NCBI RefSeq assembly: GCF_000012505.1
Contig: NC_007513.1
Coordinates: 868,001-932,000, forward strand
Direction of reading: 5' to 3'
DNA from: Synechococcus sp. CC9902
GTDB taxonomy: Bacteria > Cyanobacteriota > Cyanobacteriia > PCC-6307 > Cyanobiaceae
DNA: 64,000 nt
Shown here: positions 51,288-60,901 of the stretch, piece by piece
Layout of the letters: the number at the start of each line of letters is the position of its first letter
Position numbering within the stretch: the stretch's first letter is position 1
The notes under the pieces: generated by a model
What the model saw: the letters and a program-made list of their open reading frames with translations, nothing else
What the model was told of the DNA's origin: nothing
Database searches by the model: none
Position numbers and translations under genes: made by a program

Positions 51288-51871
51288 TTCCCCTCGTTTT
51301 GGTGCATGGTCTTTGGGACCGGCCGAGGGTGTTTCATCGATTGATTCAGGCCCTGGATCAACCGCAACGAGACTTGCTGGCGCCCCATCTGCCCCACGGT
51401 CTTGGTGATGTGCCCCTGCGTGAGTTAGCGCAGCGTTTGGACGAGCAGATCCGCCATCGATTTGGTGCCGTCACCAACGTGGATCTCTTGGGCTTTTCGA
51501 TGGGCGGAATCATCGGCCGGATCTGGCTGCAGGACTTCGGAGGAGCGGCTCGAACCCGCCGATTTTTCAGTGTGGGAAGTCCCCATCAAGGCACGATGAC
51601 CGCCCAAGCCATTCCGCGAGCTCTATTAGCAGGCGCCGCTGATATGAAAATTGGGAGTCAACTCCTGCATCATTTGCATCGCCGTTCAAATCAGTTGTCG
51701 CCTGTGGAGTGTCACAGTTTTTTTTGCCGGTGGGATTTGATGGTGTGTCCCGGATGGAAGGCTGTTCTTCCGCAAGGATCGATTCAAGACATCCCTGTGT
51801 GGATGCACCATCAATTGATGTCGCATCCGAATGCCTTGAAAATCATTAGCAAAGCGCTGAAACAGCCCTGA
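51284..51871 (+). CDS. Lipase/alpha-beta hydrolase-fold protein
   Basis: 195-aa hydrolase. Oxyanion-hole region IPLVLVHGLWDRPRVFHRLI, then the nucleophile elbow VDLLGFSMGGIIGRIWL (GxSxG), then FFSVGSPHQGT. An Asp in CRWDLMVCPG and a His in WMHHQLMS could complete the triad. It resembles triacylglycerol-lipase or PGAP1-like esterases. No signal peptide. The start overlaps folB by 4 bp. The substrate cannot be inferred. Confidence 0.85.
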   Translation: MIPLVLVHGLWDRPRVFHRLIQALDQPQRDLLAPHLPHGLGDVPLRELAQRLDEQIRHRFGAVTNVDLLGFSMGGIIGRIWLQDFGGAARTRRFFSVGSPHQGTMTAQAIPRALLAGAADMKIGSQLLHHLHRRSNQLSPVECHSFFCRWDLMVCPGWKAVLPQGSIQDIPVWMHHQLMSHPNALKIISKALKQP

Positions 51872-51884
51872 TGAACGGTTGCTT

Positions 51885-53987
51885 TTAGGCGTTCACCAGG
51901 CCGGAATGTCGGATTAATGCATCGGTGCTTGCAGGGCGCCCGCGGAAGGCTTCGAACACCTCGGACGGTGAGCGGCTTCCACCCAGGCTGAGAACAGTGT
52001 CTCGGAAGAGAGCTCCAGTGGACTGAACCTTCTGTTCATCGTCGAGGCCAGCATCCTCAAAGGCCGCGAATGCATCGGCGCTTAAGACCTCAGCCCATTT
52101 GTAGGAGTAATACCCAGCGGAGTATCCACCGGCAAAAATGTGGCCAAAGGCGCAGAGAAATTGATCTTCCGGGATGGGTTCCATCACCGTTGTGGTGGTT
52201 GCAACGTCCCTGCGTAACGCATCAGGAGTGATGCCAAGTTCCGGAGTCCAGCGGCTGTGAAGGCGAAGATCGCTCAGGGCGAAATGCACTTGGCGAAGGG
52301 TTGCCAGCCCAGCGTTAAATGTGCGGCTTCTGCGCAGTTTTTGGAATTCTTCCTCCGGTAACGGTTCGTTGGTTTGCCAATGGCGTGCCATACCCATCAA
52401 GGTGGCGCGATCAAGGCACCAATTCTCCATGAACTGGCTTGGGAGCTCAACGGCATCCCATTCCACATTGCTGATGCCAGCTGCTTCAGGTTCATCAACC
52501 GTGGTGAGCATGTGCTGCAAACCATGGCCAAATTCATGGAAGAGCGTTTCCACTTCCTCGAAGCTCATCAAGCTCGGAGTGTCTCCAACTGGAGGGGTTT
52601 GATTGCAAATCAGGTAGGCAACCGGGAGCACTCGGCTGCCGTCGGGGTTCGTTCTCCGTCCAAGGCATTCATCCATCCAGGCCCCACCGCGTTTGCTGGC
52701 TGGTCGGCTGTAGGGATCGAGATAAAACGAGGCGAGTGGGGTGCCGTCTTGCCGTTGAACGCGGAAGTAACGAACGTCTTCATGCCAGATCGGAGCTTCC
52801 CCATCGGCGGCTTCGATCACCACATCAAACAGGCGGTTGCAGAGGCCAAAGAGGCCATCAAGAACCTGCGGCAATGGGAACCAGGGACGAAGCGCCTCTT
52901 GATCCAAATCAAAACGCTCTTGGCGTAATTTTTCGCTCCAGTACGGGAGATCCCAAGGGGCAAGTTCTTCTGCTTCGGCCGCACCGTGGCGTTGCGCTAA
53001 GGCCTTGAGATCGTCGAGCTCTCGTTCGGCAGCAGGAAAAGCAGCAACCCGCAATTCCTCAAGCAACCCCTCTACGGCATCAACATCCTTCGCCATTTTG
53101 CTGGCAAGACTCACGTCTGCCCAATGGGCATAGCCCAATCGAGTGGCTTGTTGCCCTCTTAGGGAGAGGATTTCCTCGATCAGTGCGCGGTTGTCGTGCT
53201 CGCCACTGCTGGCACGCCCCACATGCGCCCGATACGCCGTTTCGCGCACCGATCGGTTGTTGGCATGGGTCAGAAACGGAAGGTATCGGGGCATGTCGAG
53301 GCCAAGTAACCAGGGGCCTGCCTCGGCCGTAGCAGCGCTGTCGCCTGCTTCTTTTGCCGCGGATGCAAGGGCCTCAAGGGCCCGTTGAGGAAGCCCGGCG
53401 ACCTCCTCTCTTGAGGTCAACTTCAGTGTCCATTGCTGGGTGGCATCCAACACATGATTCCCAAATTGTGTGGAGAGCGCTGCCAGTCGTTCACTGGCTT
53501 CGTTGAATTTGGCTTTGTCATCGCCGCAGAGTCCAACCCCACGGTGTTGCATCGACAGCAATTCAGAGCGAAGAATTCGTGATTGGGTGGGGGTTAGTGC
53601 AACGACGGGTGACTCTTGGAGACGGGTCAGGGCCGAATGCAGCACCTGGCTTTGTCCAAGGCGATTCCCAAGCCGCACCACCTCGGGTTGTTGTTCCGCA
53701 TGGGCGGTGCGGAGTTCGGAAGAGTTGCAAACTCCATTCAGATGAGAAACCACACCCCAGCTCCAACGAAGACGCTCACCAAACTCCTGCAAGGGCCCCA
53801 TCACGGTGGCCCAATCCAAGGCGGTTTGGCTGTTGAGGATGGCTTCAAGGCGACTCTCATAGGCCGTGAAGGCTTCATCCACTTGCCTCAGAATTACCGG
53901 AATGTCTTGCTTTACCTGGTCAGAGGTGATGGCGCCGAATTCGGGGAGACCTTGTCCTTGGAGAAGGGGTGAGGAGGTGTGTGCCAT
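51885..53987 (-). CDS. prlC: Oligopeptidase A (M3 metallopeptidase)
   Basis: 700-aa cytosolic zinc peptidase that degrades short peptides, including cleaved signal peptides. The active-site motif TLFHEFGHGLQHML (HExGH) is present, with the third Zn ligand region following in ISNVEWDAVELPSQFMENW. An N-terminal helical domain precedes it. ATG 53987 starts the conserved sequence (MAHTSSPLLQ); a 26-codon upstream extension is not conserved-looking and overlaps the ndhD 3' end. The gene starts 5 bp after the ndhD stop, so they are likely cotranscribed. Confidence 0.94.
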   Translation of the reverse strand: MAHTSSPLLQGQGLPEFGAITSDQVKQDIPVILRQVDEAFTAYESRLEAILNSQTALDWATVMGPLQEFGERLRWSWGVVSHLNGVCNSSELRTAHAEQQPEVVRLGNRLGQSQVLHSALTRLQESPVVALTPTQSRILRSELLSMQHRGVGLCGDDKAKFNEASERLAALSTQFGNHVLDATQQWTLKLTSREEVAGLPQRALEALASAAKEAGDSAATAEAGPWLLGLDMPRYLPFLTHANNRSVRETAYRAHVGRASSGEHDNRALIEEILSLRGQQATRLGYAHWADVSLASKMAKDVDAVEGLLEELRVAAFPAAERELDDLKALAQRHGAAEAEELAPWDLPYWSEKLRQERFDLDQEALRPWFPLPQVLDGLFGLCNRLFDVVIEAADGEAPIWHEDVRYFRVQRQDGTPLASFYLDPYSRPASKRGGAWMDECLGRRTNPDGSRVLPVAYLICNQTPPVGDTPSLMSFEEVETLFHEFGHGLQHMLTTVDEPEAAGISNVEWDAVELPSQFMENWCLDRATLMGMARHWQTNEPLPEEEFQKLRRSRTFNAGLATLRQVHFALSDLRLHSRWTPELGITPDALRRDVATTTTVMEPIPEDQFLCAFGHIFAGGYSAGYYSYKWAEVLSADAFAAFEDAGLDDEQKVQSTGALFRDTVLSLGGSRSPSEVFEAFRGRPASTDALIRHSGLVNA

Positions 53988-53992
53988 ATCAA

Positions 53993-55528
53993 TCAGCCAA
54001 TGAGGAGGGGTAGGGCGATGGCATCGGTTGATGCTTCGTAGAGGTCCATAGCGATTCGGGGCCAAATACCAATCACGAGGGTGGGCACAAGCAGGCTCAA
54101 TCCGATCACCAATTCCCGGGGACGCATGTCTTCAACACTCGCGAGAGCTGGAATTCGTGGGCCAAAGAAGATGCGACGGCACATGGAGAGCAGGTACATC
54201 GGTGTGAGGACCAAGCCAATCGCAGCGAGGAGGACTGTGATCGAGCGGAAGGTGGAGGTGAATGCTTCTTGGCTCGTAATTCCTAGGAAGACGGTGATTT
54301 CGCTGATGAATCCGCTCATGCCTGGAAGGGCAAGGGATGCCAAGGAGCTAGCCAGGAAAAAAGCAAAGGTGATGGGGAGGGCTTTGGCCAGGCCTCCCAT
54401 GTTTGGAATGGAGAGGGTTTTGGTGCGTTCGTAGAACACCCCAGTGACGAAGAACATGGCGGCTGCAATAAGCCCATGACTCACCATTTGAAGCATCGCT
54501 CCACTGATGCCAAGCGCATCAACGGCGCCAATTCCCACCAAAACAAAGCCCATGTGGCTAACGGAGCTGCAGGCAATGCGCCGTTTCACGTTGTCTTGGG
54601 CAAAAGCGTTGAGTGCGCCGTAAACGATGTTCACGATCCCCAAAATCACCAGGGCTGGCGCAAGGGTTTGGTGCGCTTCGGGCAGCATTTGAACGTTGAA
54701 ACGCAGAAGTGCATACCCCCCCATTTTCAGGAGTACACCAGCCAAGAGCATCGATACGGGAGCATTGGCTTCTCCGTGGGCATCCGGAAGCCAGGTATGA
54801 AGAGGGAACATCGGCAACTTCACGCCGAATCCCACCAAGAACCCGAGATAACAAAGCAACCCAAAACTGCCACCGGCAGAACGCGAAATCAGTTCACTCA
54901 GATTCAGGGTGAACACATCTCCAGAAAGCGCCAGTGCGAGGCCACTGATCAGGATCAGTAGGGAAGCAACGGCGGTGTAAAGGATGAATTTGGTCGCAGC
55001 GTATTGACGGTTCTGACCTCCCCAGATCGCAATTAATAGATAAACGGGCACCAGTTCCAGTTCCCAAGCCAAGAAAAATAGAAGGAAGTCTTGGGAGAGA
55101 AAAACAAGGCCTTGGGCTGAGGCTTGAACAAGGAGTAAGGCGAAATACAGCCGTGATTTGCGCTCAATCGTCCAGCTCGCCCACACCGAAAGCAGCGTGA
55201 CAAGGCCACTCAGGACAACCAACGGCGCAGAGAGACCATCCACACCAAGGGACCATTCGAGCCCGATTGATGGCACCCAGCTAACCCGTTCAACCAGTTG
55301 AAGGCCGGACTGAGTCGGGTCAAATTGAGTGGCCAGGACTCCCATCATTAGGAGTAGGTCAGCAAGCAGAACGCCAAAAGCGACATTCCGAGGCCATGGG
55401 GAAGGTTTGTCGTCTTCCGCGGGTAGCAAGGGCAGGAGAAGAGCTGACGCAGCTGGCAACAGCACAATCAAAGACAGCCATGGAAAAGCTGTTCCCGTTT
55501 CGGCCATTGCAGCTATCCCATCACCCAT
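53993..55528 (-). CDS. ndhD: NAD(P)H-quinone oxidoreductase subunit 4
   Basis: 511-aa, ~14-helix proton-pumping subunit of the thylakoid NDH-1 complex. Conserved parts: [61 protein letters not shown] and [19 protein letters not shown]. Several NdhD paralogues exist in cyanobacteria (D1/D2 in NDH-1L, D3/D4 in CO2-uptake forms); the sequence looks like the D1/D2 respiratory type, but this is not firm. ATG 55528 or the ATG at 55507 may be the start. Confidence 0.92.
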   Translation of the reverse strand: MGDGIAAMAETGTAFPWLSLIVLLPAASALLLPLLPAEDDKPSPWPRNVAFGVLLADLLLMMGVLATQFDPTQSGLQLVERVSWVPSIGLEWSLGVDGLSAPLVVLSGLVTLLSVWASWTIERKSRLYFALLLVQASAQGLVFLSQDFLLFFLAWELELVPVYLLIAIWGGQNRQYAATKFILYTAVASLLILISGLALALSGDVFTLNLSELISRSAGGSFGLLCYLGFLVGFGVKLPMFPLHTWLPDAHGEANAPVSMLLAGVLLKMGGYALLRFNVQMLPEAHQTLAPALVILGIVNIVYGALNAFAQDNVKRRIACSSVSHMGFVLVGIGAVDALGISGAMLQMVSHGLIAAAMFFVTGVFYERTKTLSIPNMGGLAKALPITFAFFLASSLASLALPGMSGFISEITVFLGITSQEAFTSTFRSITVLLAAIGLVLTPMYLLSMCRRIFFGPRIPALASVEDMRPRELVIGLSLLVPTLVIGIWPRIAMDLYEASTDAIALPLLIG

Positions 55529-55585
55529 GCCGTGTCCGCAATCTTTAACAAATCTAACAGGGGCGGGATTGTTTTCTGGGTAGTT

Positions 55586-56533
55586 CTACTCATCATCTGC
55601 TGGTTGCCAGTGGCTGCCCGTGGTCTGCACGTTCAGCACCGGTGCCCGACTGGCGACGCCTGCCGCTTCCCAGGCTCTCACCATCGCTCGACTGACTGCC
55701 ATCCCCTTGTCTTCGGCGCAGAGGGCTAAGACGCTCGGACCGGCTCCGCTGATCGCACATCCCCAAGCTCCAGCATCCATGGCGGCTTGTTTCACCTGAT
55801 CTCCACCCTTGATTAAGCGCCATCGGTAGGGCTCGTGGAGGCGATCGTGCATGCCATCGGATATCAGATCCCCATTGCCAGTGCGGAGTCCCTGCAGCAA
55901 AAGGGTGAGGGCGCCGAGATTCACCACCGCATCACTCACGGGGATGGCTTTCGGCATCGCGCGTCTTGCTTCGCTCGTGCTTAAGCGGATGGAGGGGATT
56001 GCCACCACAGCCTTCACGGTGCTGGTCCATTCGCACCGCACGACACGCCAGCGTTGGGAGGCTGCTTTTGCTGTCATGCAAAGCCCTCCCAGCAGGGACG
56101 GCACCACATTGTCGGGATGCCCTTCGATATCGATTGCCAGTTCTAGAAGTTTTTCCTTGCTGAGGGGTTCTCCCACCAGAGCATTGGCACCCATGAGTCC
56201 CGCAACGATTGCCGTCGCACTACTCCCTAATCCTCGAGCTGGCGGTACGGCGAGCCGGACGCGAGCTTCGAGGGCAACTGGTTCTAGGCCCGCCGCTTTC
56301 CAAACCCTCTGAGCGGCTCGATACACCAAGTTTTCGGGCCCGCCGCGGAGATGACTGCCTTCACTTCCTTCAATGATGAGCTCAAATCGTTCGCCGCCAC
56401 CTTCAATTCTCCGCATGGCAAAGCGGTTGTTCAGATCAAGGGCAGCGCCAAGGCAGTCGAAGCCCGGACCCAGGTTTGCGGTCGTTGCTGGCACGTCCAC
56501 AATTACTCTCTGGCCGATGCGCGGCTGCGCCAT
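55586..56533 (-). CDS. thrB: Homoserine kinase
   Basis: 315-aa GHMP-fold kinase phosphorylating homoserine in threonine synthesis. The N-terminal VDVPATTANLGPGFDCLGAALDL and the ATP-binding VPPARGLGSSATAIVAGLMGAN are characteristic, followed by PDNVVPSLLGGLC and CAISGAGPSVLALC. All three GHMP motifs are present and length is standard. It lies 14 bp after the glk gene on the same strand, with ndhD 57 bp beyond. Confidence 0.96.
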   Translation of the reverse strand: MAQPRIGQRVIVDVPATTANLGPGFDCLGAALDLNNRFAMRRIEGGGERFELIIEGSEGSHLRGGPENLVYRAAQRVWKAAGLEPVALEARVRLAVPPARGLGSSATAIVAGLMGANALVGEPLSKEKLLELAIDIEGHPDNVVPSLLGGLCMTAKAASQRWRVVRCEWTSTVKAVVAIPSIRLSTSEARRAMPKAIPVSDAVVNLGALTLLLQGLRTGNGDLISDGMHDRLHEPYRWRLIKGGDQVKQAAMDAGAWGCAISGAGPSVLALCAEDKGMAVSRAMVRAWEAAGVASRAPVLNVQTTGSHWQPADDE

Positions 56534-56547
56534 CGCTGATCCTCCAC

Positions 56548-57582
56548 TCAGGACAGTGTCCCACTTGACTCAGCCAAGATTCTTGCCCGACACGCTGCAC
56601 TGAAGAGACCTGCTTCAGGGTCGATGACCGCGGTGACCCTTAAACCTGCCAAGAACTCTTTAAAGCGACCCTTTTGACGCATGGCCTCGAGGAAGGTTGC
56701 TGACTGCAATCCTGCGATTTGTTTGGTCGCCGTTCCTCCACCGATCCAAAGCCCTCCTGTGCAGAGTTCCTGGAGTGCAAGGTCCCCCGCCGCTGACCCA
56801 TAGGCAGACAACCAAATCGTTTGGGCCCGTTGCATTAATGGGTCACCTTGTTCTGCTGCCATGCCCACTTTGGCCGGCAAATCACAGGACTTATTGGTTC
56901 TCCATTCCTGGGCGACTGGTTGCAGGGGGTGTTGTTGGGTGTCGGGCTTCTGGAGCAACCACGTCGCGATATGTCCTAGTCCAGTTCCGCTAACGATGCG
57001 TTCCACCGACAAACGATCAATGGCTAGATCGTGTTTCAACCAGCAGGCCAATTGCCATTCCTCTTCGGTTCGTGGGGCGAATTCTCGATGCCCCCCTTCA
57101 CTTGAAAGGGCGACCACTCCACCTTCAGTCCGGATTCCCCGAGCCATGCCTAAGCCCGTTCCAGCGCCAAGAATGGCAACCGGACCTGCCTGTGCTTCCC
57201 CGATTTGGAGGACAACTTGCTGGGTTTCGTCGAAGTGCGCTAGTCCATAAATCAAGACGCCGAAATCGTTAACGAGTTCGAGTTGGCGTATCGATGCTGC
57301 AACGGCCAGTTGGTCTTCGTTTAATTGCCAAGGAAGGTTTGTAATGCGAGCACTGCCGTTGTTCACCGGTCCGGCGACAGCAATACATCCGTGTTCAGGC
57401 GCTTCGATGTCGCTAGGTCGCTTGTTTAAAAAGAATTTCAGCATCGGTTCCAGCGACGTCCATTCGCTGGACATAAATCGCTGCTGGTAAAGCTGCGTGA
57501 GCCGACCGTCCTGGATTCCGTAAAGGGCCAGGAGAGTTTTGGTTCCTCCCATATCACCGGCCAACAGTGTTGAGAAGGCCAT
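56548..57582 (-). CDS. glk: Glucokinase
   Basis: 344-aa glucokinase of the PF02685 group. The ATP-binding site STLLAGDMGGTKTLLALYG, the sugar region ARITNLPWQLNEDQLAVAASIRQLELVNDFGVLIYGLAHF, LGAGTGLGMARG and SEGGHREFAPRTEEEW are conserved. It phosphorylates glucose to glucose-6-phosphate, feeding glycogen and the oxidative pentose path. ATG 57582 is the conserved start; the frame extends 13 codons upstream without support. A second, ROK-type kinase exists at 48.6-49.5 kb. Confidence 0.93.
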   Translation of the reverse strand: MAFSTLLAGDMGGTKTLLALYGIQDGRLTQLYQQRFMSSEWTSLEPMLKFFLNKRPSDIEAPEHGCIAVAGPVNNGSARITNLPWQLNEDQLAVAASIRQLELVNDFGVLIYGLAHFDETQQVVLQIGEAQAGPVAILGAGTGLGMARGIRTEGGVVALSSEGGHREFAPRTEEEWQLACWLKHDLAIDRLSVERIVSGTGLGHIATWLLQKPDTQQHPLQPVAQEWRTNKSCDLPAKVGMAAEQGDPLMQRAQTIWLSAYGSAAGDLALQELCTGGLWIGGGTATKQIAGLQSATFLEAMRQKGRFKEFLAGLRVTAVIDPEAGLFSAACRARILAESSGTLS

Positions 57583-57659
57583 GCAAGAGGTCTGGAGGAA
57601 TTCACTCCAGCCTGAATACATCTCTCAAGGGAGGCAACCAATCGCTTTGCGCGAAGCAA

Positions 57660-58055
57660 TTAGCTGAAGAAATCCAGGGGTAATGGCCCCCATGTTGTGG
57701 CTGGCTGAGCGTCATCGTCCCCATGCCCACTGATCAAAATCCCTGAACCCAGACCCTGTTCGATCCTCACCCGAACAGTGCCGCCACGTTGATTCGCCTT
57801 CAGAAAGACAGGCCCTTCATCGGATGTGGTCTCAACAACCTCGAGTGATGTCCACCGTTGACTCGCCTCCAGGGATCGAAGACTTGATAACGCCTGATCG
57901 GCGGAGGGCGCCATCACGCCAATCGTGAACCAACTTGATTGGGCTAGTGCCAGCTGAAGCTCCTTGCGAAGTTGATCAGTAGTGCTTTGGTCGAGGGTTG
58001 GCGCCTCCCGCAGTCGACTCAAATCATTGAGGCACTGGATGCTTAGGGAGCTCAT
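57660..58055 (-). CDS. DUF1824 family protein
   Basis: 131-aa soluble protein (RKELQLALAQSSWFTIGVMAPSADQALSSLRSLE, ANQRGGTVRVRIEQGLGSGILISGHGDD) that I recognise as the cyanobacterial DUF1824 family. Mixed alpha/beta; no catalytic motif visible. The ATG overlaps the thrS stop by 4 bp (ATGA), so it is translationally linked to thrS. The same neighbourhood, thrS-DUF1824-glk, is known in other cyanobacteria, but a functional link is not established here. Confidence 0.75.
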   Translation of the reverse strand: MSSLSIQCLNDLSRLREAPTLDQSTTDQLRKELQLALAQSSWFTIGVMAPSADQALSSLRSLEASQRWTSLEVVETTSDEGPVFLKANQRGGTVRVRIEQGLGSGILISGHGDDDAQPATTWGPLPLDFFS

Positions 58056-59887
58056 GGGTTGAGTCCGAGGCCTGGTTGACGTTCCGCGTTAGCGCGCTGT
58101 GCGGCTTTGAGTAATGCATCCACGGACGTGACGCCAAGATCTCCATCACGGCGGCTGCGCAGGCTGATGGCGTTTTGTTCGGCTTCTTTGGCACCGATCA
58201 CTGCCAAAACGGGAATCTTCATCTGTTCCCCTGTGCGGATAATCTTGCCAAGGCGATCTCCGCTTTGATCGATTGTGGCGCGGATTCCAGCTGTTTTGAG
58301 CTGGTTGAGAACCTGCTCGGCATAGGGCTGAACGTCATCGGTGACGGGTAAAAGTCGGATCTGCTCGGGGGCAAGCCAGAAGGGAAAATCACCGGCATAG
58401 TTTTCGGTCATGATTCCGAAAAACCGTTCCAGCGATCCAAAGATCGCCCTGTGAATCATGATCGGCTGCTGTTTTGAGCCATCAGCGGCCACGTAATCCA
58501 AGCCGAAACGCTCGGGCAGGTTGAAGTCCAATTGGATGGTGGAGCACTGCCACATGCGGCCGATGGCATCCTCGATTTTTAAATCAATCTTGGGGCCATA
58601 AAAAGCACCGCCACCTTCATCAATTTTGAAGTTCCAACCTTTGCGCTCGAGTGCTTCGGTGAGCCCCTTCGTGGCTAGTTCCCAAACGGCTTCGCTACCA
58701 ATTGATTTTTCTGGTCGGGTGGACAAGTTGATTTCGTAGTGATTGAAATCAAAAGTGGAGAGGATGCGTTCGGTGAGATCAAGGATTCGCAGAATCTCAT
58801 CGCTGATTTGATCGGGCAAACAAAACACGTGGGCATCGTCTTGCGTAAACCCTCGAACCCGCATCAGGCCATGCATCACCCCAGGACGTTCGTAGCGGTA
58901 GACCGTCCCCAACTCAGCCCAACGAATCGGCAGTTCGCGGTAGCTCCTTAATTTGCTGGCATAGGTGAGCACATGAAACGGACAGTTCATCGGCTTCAGC
59001 TGATATTCCCGTTCATCCACCTGCATCGGCCCGAACATGCTTTCGGCATAAAAGTCGAGGTGGCCTGATGTTTTCCAGAGGCTGATGTCTGCCACATGTG
59101 GTGTGTACAGCAATTCATAGCCGCCCTCGAAATGGGCCTGCCGCCAAAAATCTTCGATGAGTAGGCGCATGCGTGCACCCCTTGGATGCCAGAACACCAG
59201 CCCTGCTCCAGCTTCGTCTTCGATGGAGAACAACTCGAGGTCTTTGCCGAGCCGCCGATGATCACGGCGAAGCGCTTCTACTTTGCGGCGCTTGTGTTCT
59301 GCAAGTTGTTCGGGCGTCTCCCAGGCTGTGCCGTAGATGCGCTGAAGCTGCGCTTTTGTTTCATCGCCACGCCAGTAAGCACCGGCGACACTTTCGAGTT
59401 CGAACGCCTTGGGGTGAAGTTCTTTGGTGTTTTCAACATGGGGGCCCGCACAAAGATCCCACCATTGATCCCCAAGTGTGTAGAGGGTGATCGGCTCTTG
59501 GAGCCGCTCCAAAATTTCGAGTTTGTAAGGCTCGTTTTGGGCTTTGATCCGTGTCTCTGCCTCATCTCTGCTCACCTCGATCCGCTCGAGGGGCAGCTTG
59601 CGGCCGATGATTTTGCCCATCTCCTTCTTGATGGCCTTCAGATCGTCTTCCGTAAAGGGTTCGGGGTTATCGAAGTCGTAATAGAAGCCAGTCTCCGTCC
59701 AAGGACCAATGGTGACCTGAGCATTGGGAAAGAGCTTCTGCACTGCCATCGCCATCACATGGCTCATGGAGTGACGAATTTTGAGAAGCTGCTCGCTCTC
59801 GCTGGTCTTCGGCAGAACCACGGGCGCGAGTGGGGCGGATGTGGTTGCTGCAGCGCTGCTCACCGGAACCGGAACAAGGCCCGCCAT
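58052..59887 (-). CDS. thrS: Threonyl-tRNA synthetase lacking the TGS domain
   Basis: 611-aa class II aminoacyl-tRNA synthetase charging tRNA-Thr. It begins with the editing (N2) domain LLKIRHSMSHVMAMAVQKLFPNAQVTIGP and the catalytic core has YRYERPGVMHGLMRVRGFTQDDAHVFC, MNCPFHVLTYASK, and AVWELATKGLTEALERKGWNF, then the C-terminal anticodon domain. The N-terminal TGS domain of the E. coli enzyme is absent. ATG 59887 is used; the start could be one of the following Val codons. It overlaps DUF1824 by 4 bp. Confidence 0.95.
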   Translation of the reverse strand: MAGLVPVPVSSAAATTSAPLAPVVLPKTSESEQLLKIRHSMSHVMAMAVQKLFPNAQVTIGPWTETGFYYDFDNPEPFTEDDLKAIKKEMGKIIGRKLPLERIEVSRDEAETRIKAQNEPYKLEILERLQEPITLYTLGDQWWDLCAGPHVENTKELHPKAFELESVAGAYWRGDETKAQLQRIYGTAWETPEQLAEHKRRKVEALRRDHRRLGKDLELFSIEDEAGAGLVFWHPRGARMRLLIEDFWRQAHFEGGYELLYTPHVADISLWKTSGHLDFYAESMFGPMQVDEREYQLKPMNCPFHVLTYASKLRSYRELPIRWAELGTVYRYERPGVMHGLMRVRGFTQDDAHVFCLPDQISDEILRILDLTERILSTFDFNHYEINLSTRPEKSIGSEAVWELATKGLTEALERKGWNFKIDEGGGAFYGPKIDLKIEDAIGRMWQCSTIQLDFNLPERFGLDYVAADGSKQQPIMIHRAIFGSLERFFGIMTENYAGDFPFWLAPEQIRLLPVTDDVQPYAEQVLNQLKTAGIRATIDQSGDRLGKIIRTGEQMKIPVLAVIGAKEAEQNAISLRSRRDGDLGVTSVDALLKAAQRANAERQPGLGLNP

Positions 59888-59915
59888 CCTATGGGCGTGG
59901 CTACAAGTTTCTTGC

Positions 59916-60248
59916 ATGGATCCGTCGAATCAATCCGAGGCGGGCGTCCTTCTCGACCAACTCCTGGAATCACTGTTGGCTGATTTCGACCACTGGTTTC
60001 AGCGCGGTGATGAACTCCTGCGCTGCTGCCCAGATGACGTGATGGGGAAAACGGAGAGGGATCGTTTAGCGGCACGTCTTACGGAGGGCCAGAAGGCGAT
60101 TGTGGCCACTCGATCTTTAGTGAAGGCCTCATCTCAGCCGATGGCCATTTCGATGGACGCCATGAGCCCTTGGCATGGACTGGTGACGGAGGTCTGGGGA
60201 TTGGCGGCCAAAATTGCTGTTTATCGACGCGATCAGACGTTGACCTGA
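59916..60248 (+). CDS. DUF2605 family protein
   Basis: 110-aa soluble, helical protein: LLDQLLESLLADFDHWFQRGDELL, RLTEGQKAIVATRSLVKAS and MSPWHGLVTEVWGLAAKIA. This matches the cyanobacterial DUF2605 pattern. No enzyme motif is present. ATG 59916 begins the conserved part. Divergent from thrS by only 28 bp, and its last 16 bp overlap the convergent lysozyme-like gene. Confidence 0.78.
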   Translation: MDPSNQSEAGVLLDQLLESLLADFDHWFQRGDELLRCCPDDVMGKTERDRLAARLTEGQKAIVATRSLVKASSQPMAISMDAMSPWHGLVTEVWGLAAKIAVYRRDQTLT

Positions 60249-60901
60249 CGTTTCAAGTTGCTCAAGTTTTTGCTGTAAAAGCTTGCGAGTTCTTGGTGGC
60301 TCTTCGCGGGTTGTCCGTAAGCCGACCGGCCCGTGTAGGTGGGGAAAGAGGCCCATTCAGGCGCCAGTTTTGCCATGGCGGCCTTTGTAAGACCCCGTTG
60401 ATCAATCTCCTTGAGCGCTCCACGACGTTTGGCGAGATGTAGCGCTGCTTGGTCTTGATGTTGAGGTTCGAAACTTGCGAGTTTCAGTTCTCGGGCAACG
60501 CCTTTCCAGGTGCCAGGCAAAAATTGGTAGGCACCGGCAGCGGCGCTGGAATAGCTCTTCACCACAACCCGCTCTGGATGGCGTGAGAGGTCATCAAACA
60601 TTCCACCGCCGTACATAACGGTGTATCCGTGGTCTTGTCCGTCTTTCCAGGTGCCTTCGGCGTAACGGATCGTGTTCAGCAGTGCTCGGCGTTCAGGAGT
60701 GAGTTCGTAAGGGCCCTGTTCAAATCCAGCAACCAATGAGGCCCGCGTGAGGCCATGGGTAGAAGCGTTGGATGTTTCCGTCGTTGCAGTTTGGACTGAA
60801 AAAGAGGAGCCACTGGCGCAGAGCAGCAAACCACTGAAGAGGGTGGATGCCACGAAAGTGCGAGTGGATTGGACTGCAACAGTTGGAAACAGCTGAAACA
60901 C
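60233..60901 (-). CDS. Secreted GH104-like lysozyme-domain protein
   Basis: 222-aa protein with an N-terminal hydrophobic export signal (TRTFVASTLFSGLLLCASG). The domain ~65-180 resembles phage lambda-R-type lysozyme/GH104: LLNTIRYAEGTWKDGQDHGYTVMYGGGMF (catalytic-type Glu in YAEGTW) and SSAAAGAYQFLPGTWKGVARELK. In that family the enzyme is a peptidoglycan transglycosylase; here it may remodel the cell wall. No other phage gene is nearby, so it looks like a domesticated cellular enzyme. GTG 60901 is the only start. Convergent overlap of 16 bp with DUF2605. Confidence 0.75.
   Translation of the reverse strand: MFQLFPTVAVQSTRTFVASTLFSGLLLCASGSSFSVQTATTETSNASTHGLTRASLVAGFEQGPYELTPERRALLNTIRYAEGTWKDGQDHGYTVMYGGGMFDDLSRHPERVVVKSYSSAAAGAYQFLPGTWKGVARELKLASFEPQHQDQAALHLAKRRGALKEIDQRGLTKAAMAKLAPEWASFPTYTGRSAYGQPAKSHQELASFYSKNLSNLKRQVNV

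Noticed and set aside
59186-59983. 265-aa plus-strand ORF
   Set aside because: Mostly antisense to thrS; no recognisable domain, and the DUF2605 gene uses another frame with an internal start.
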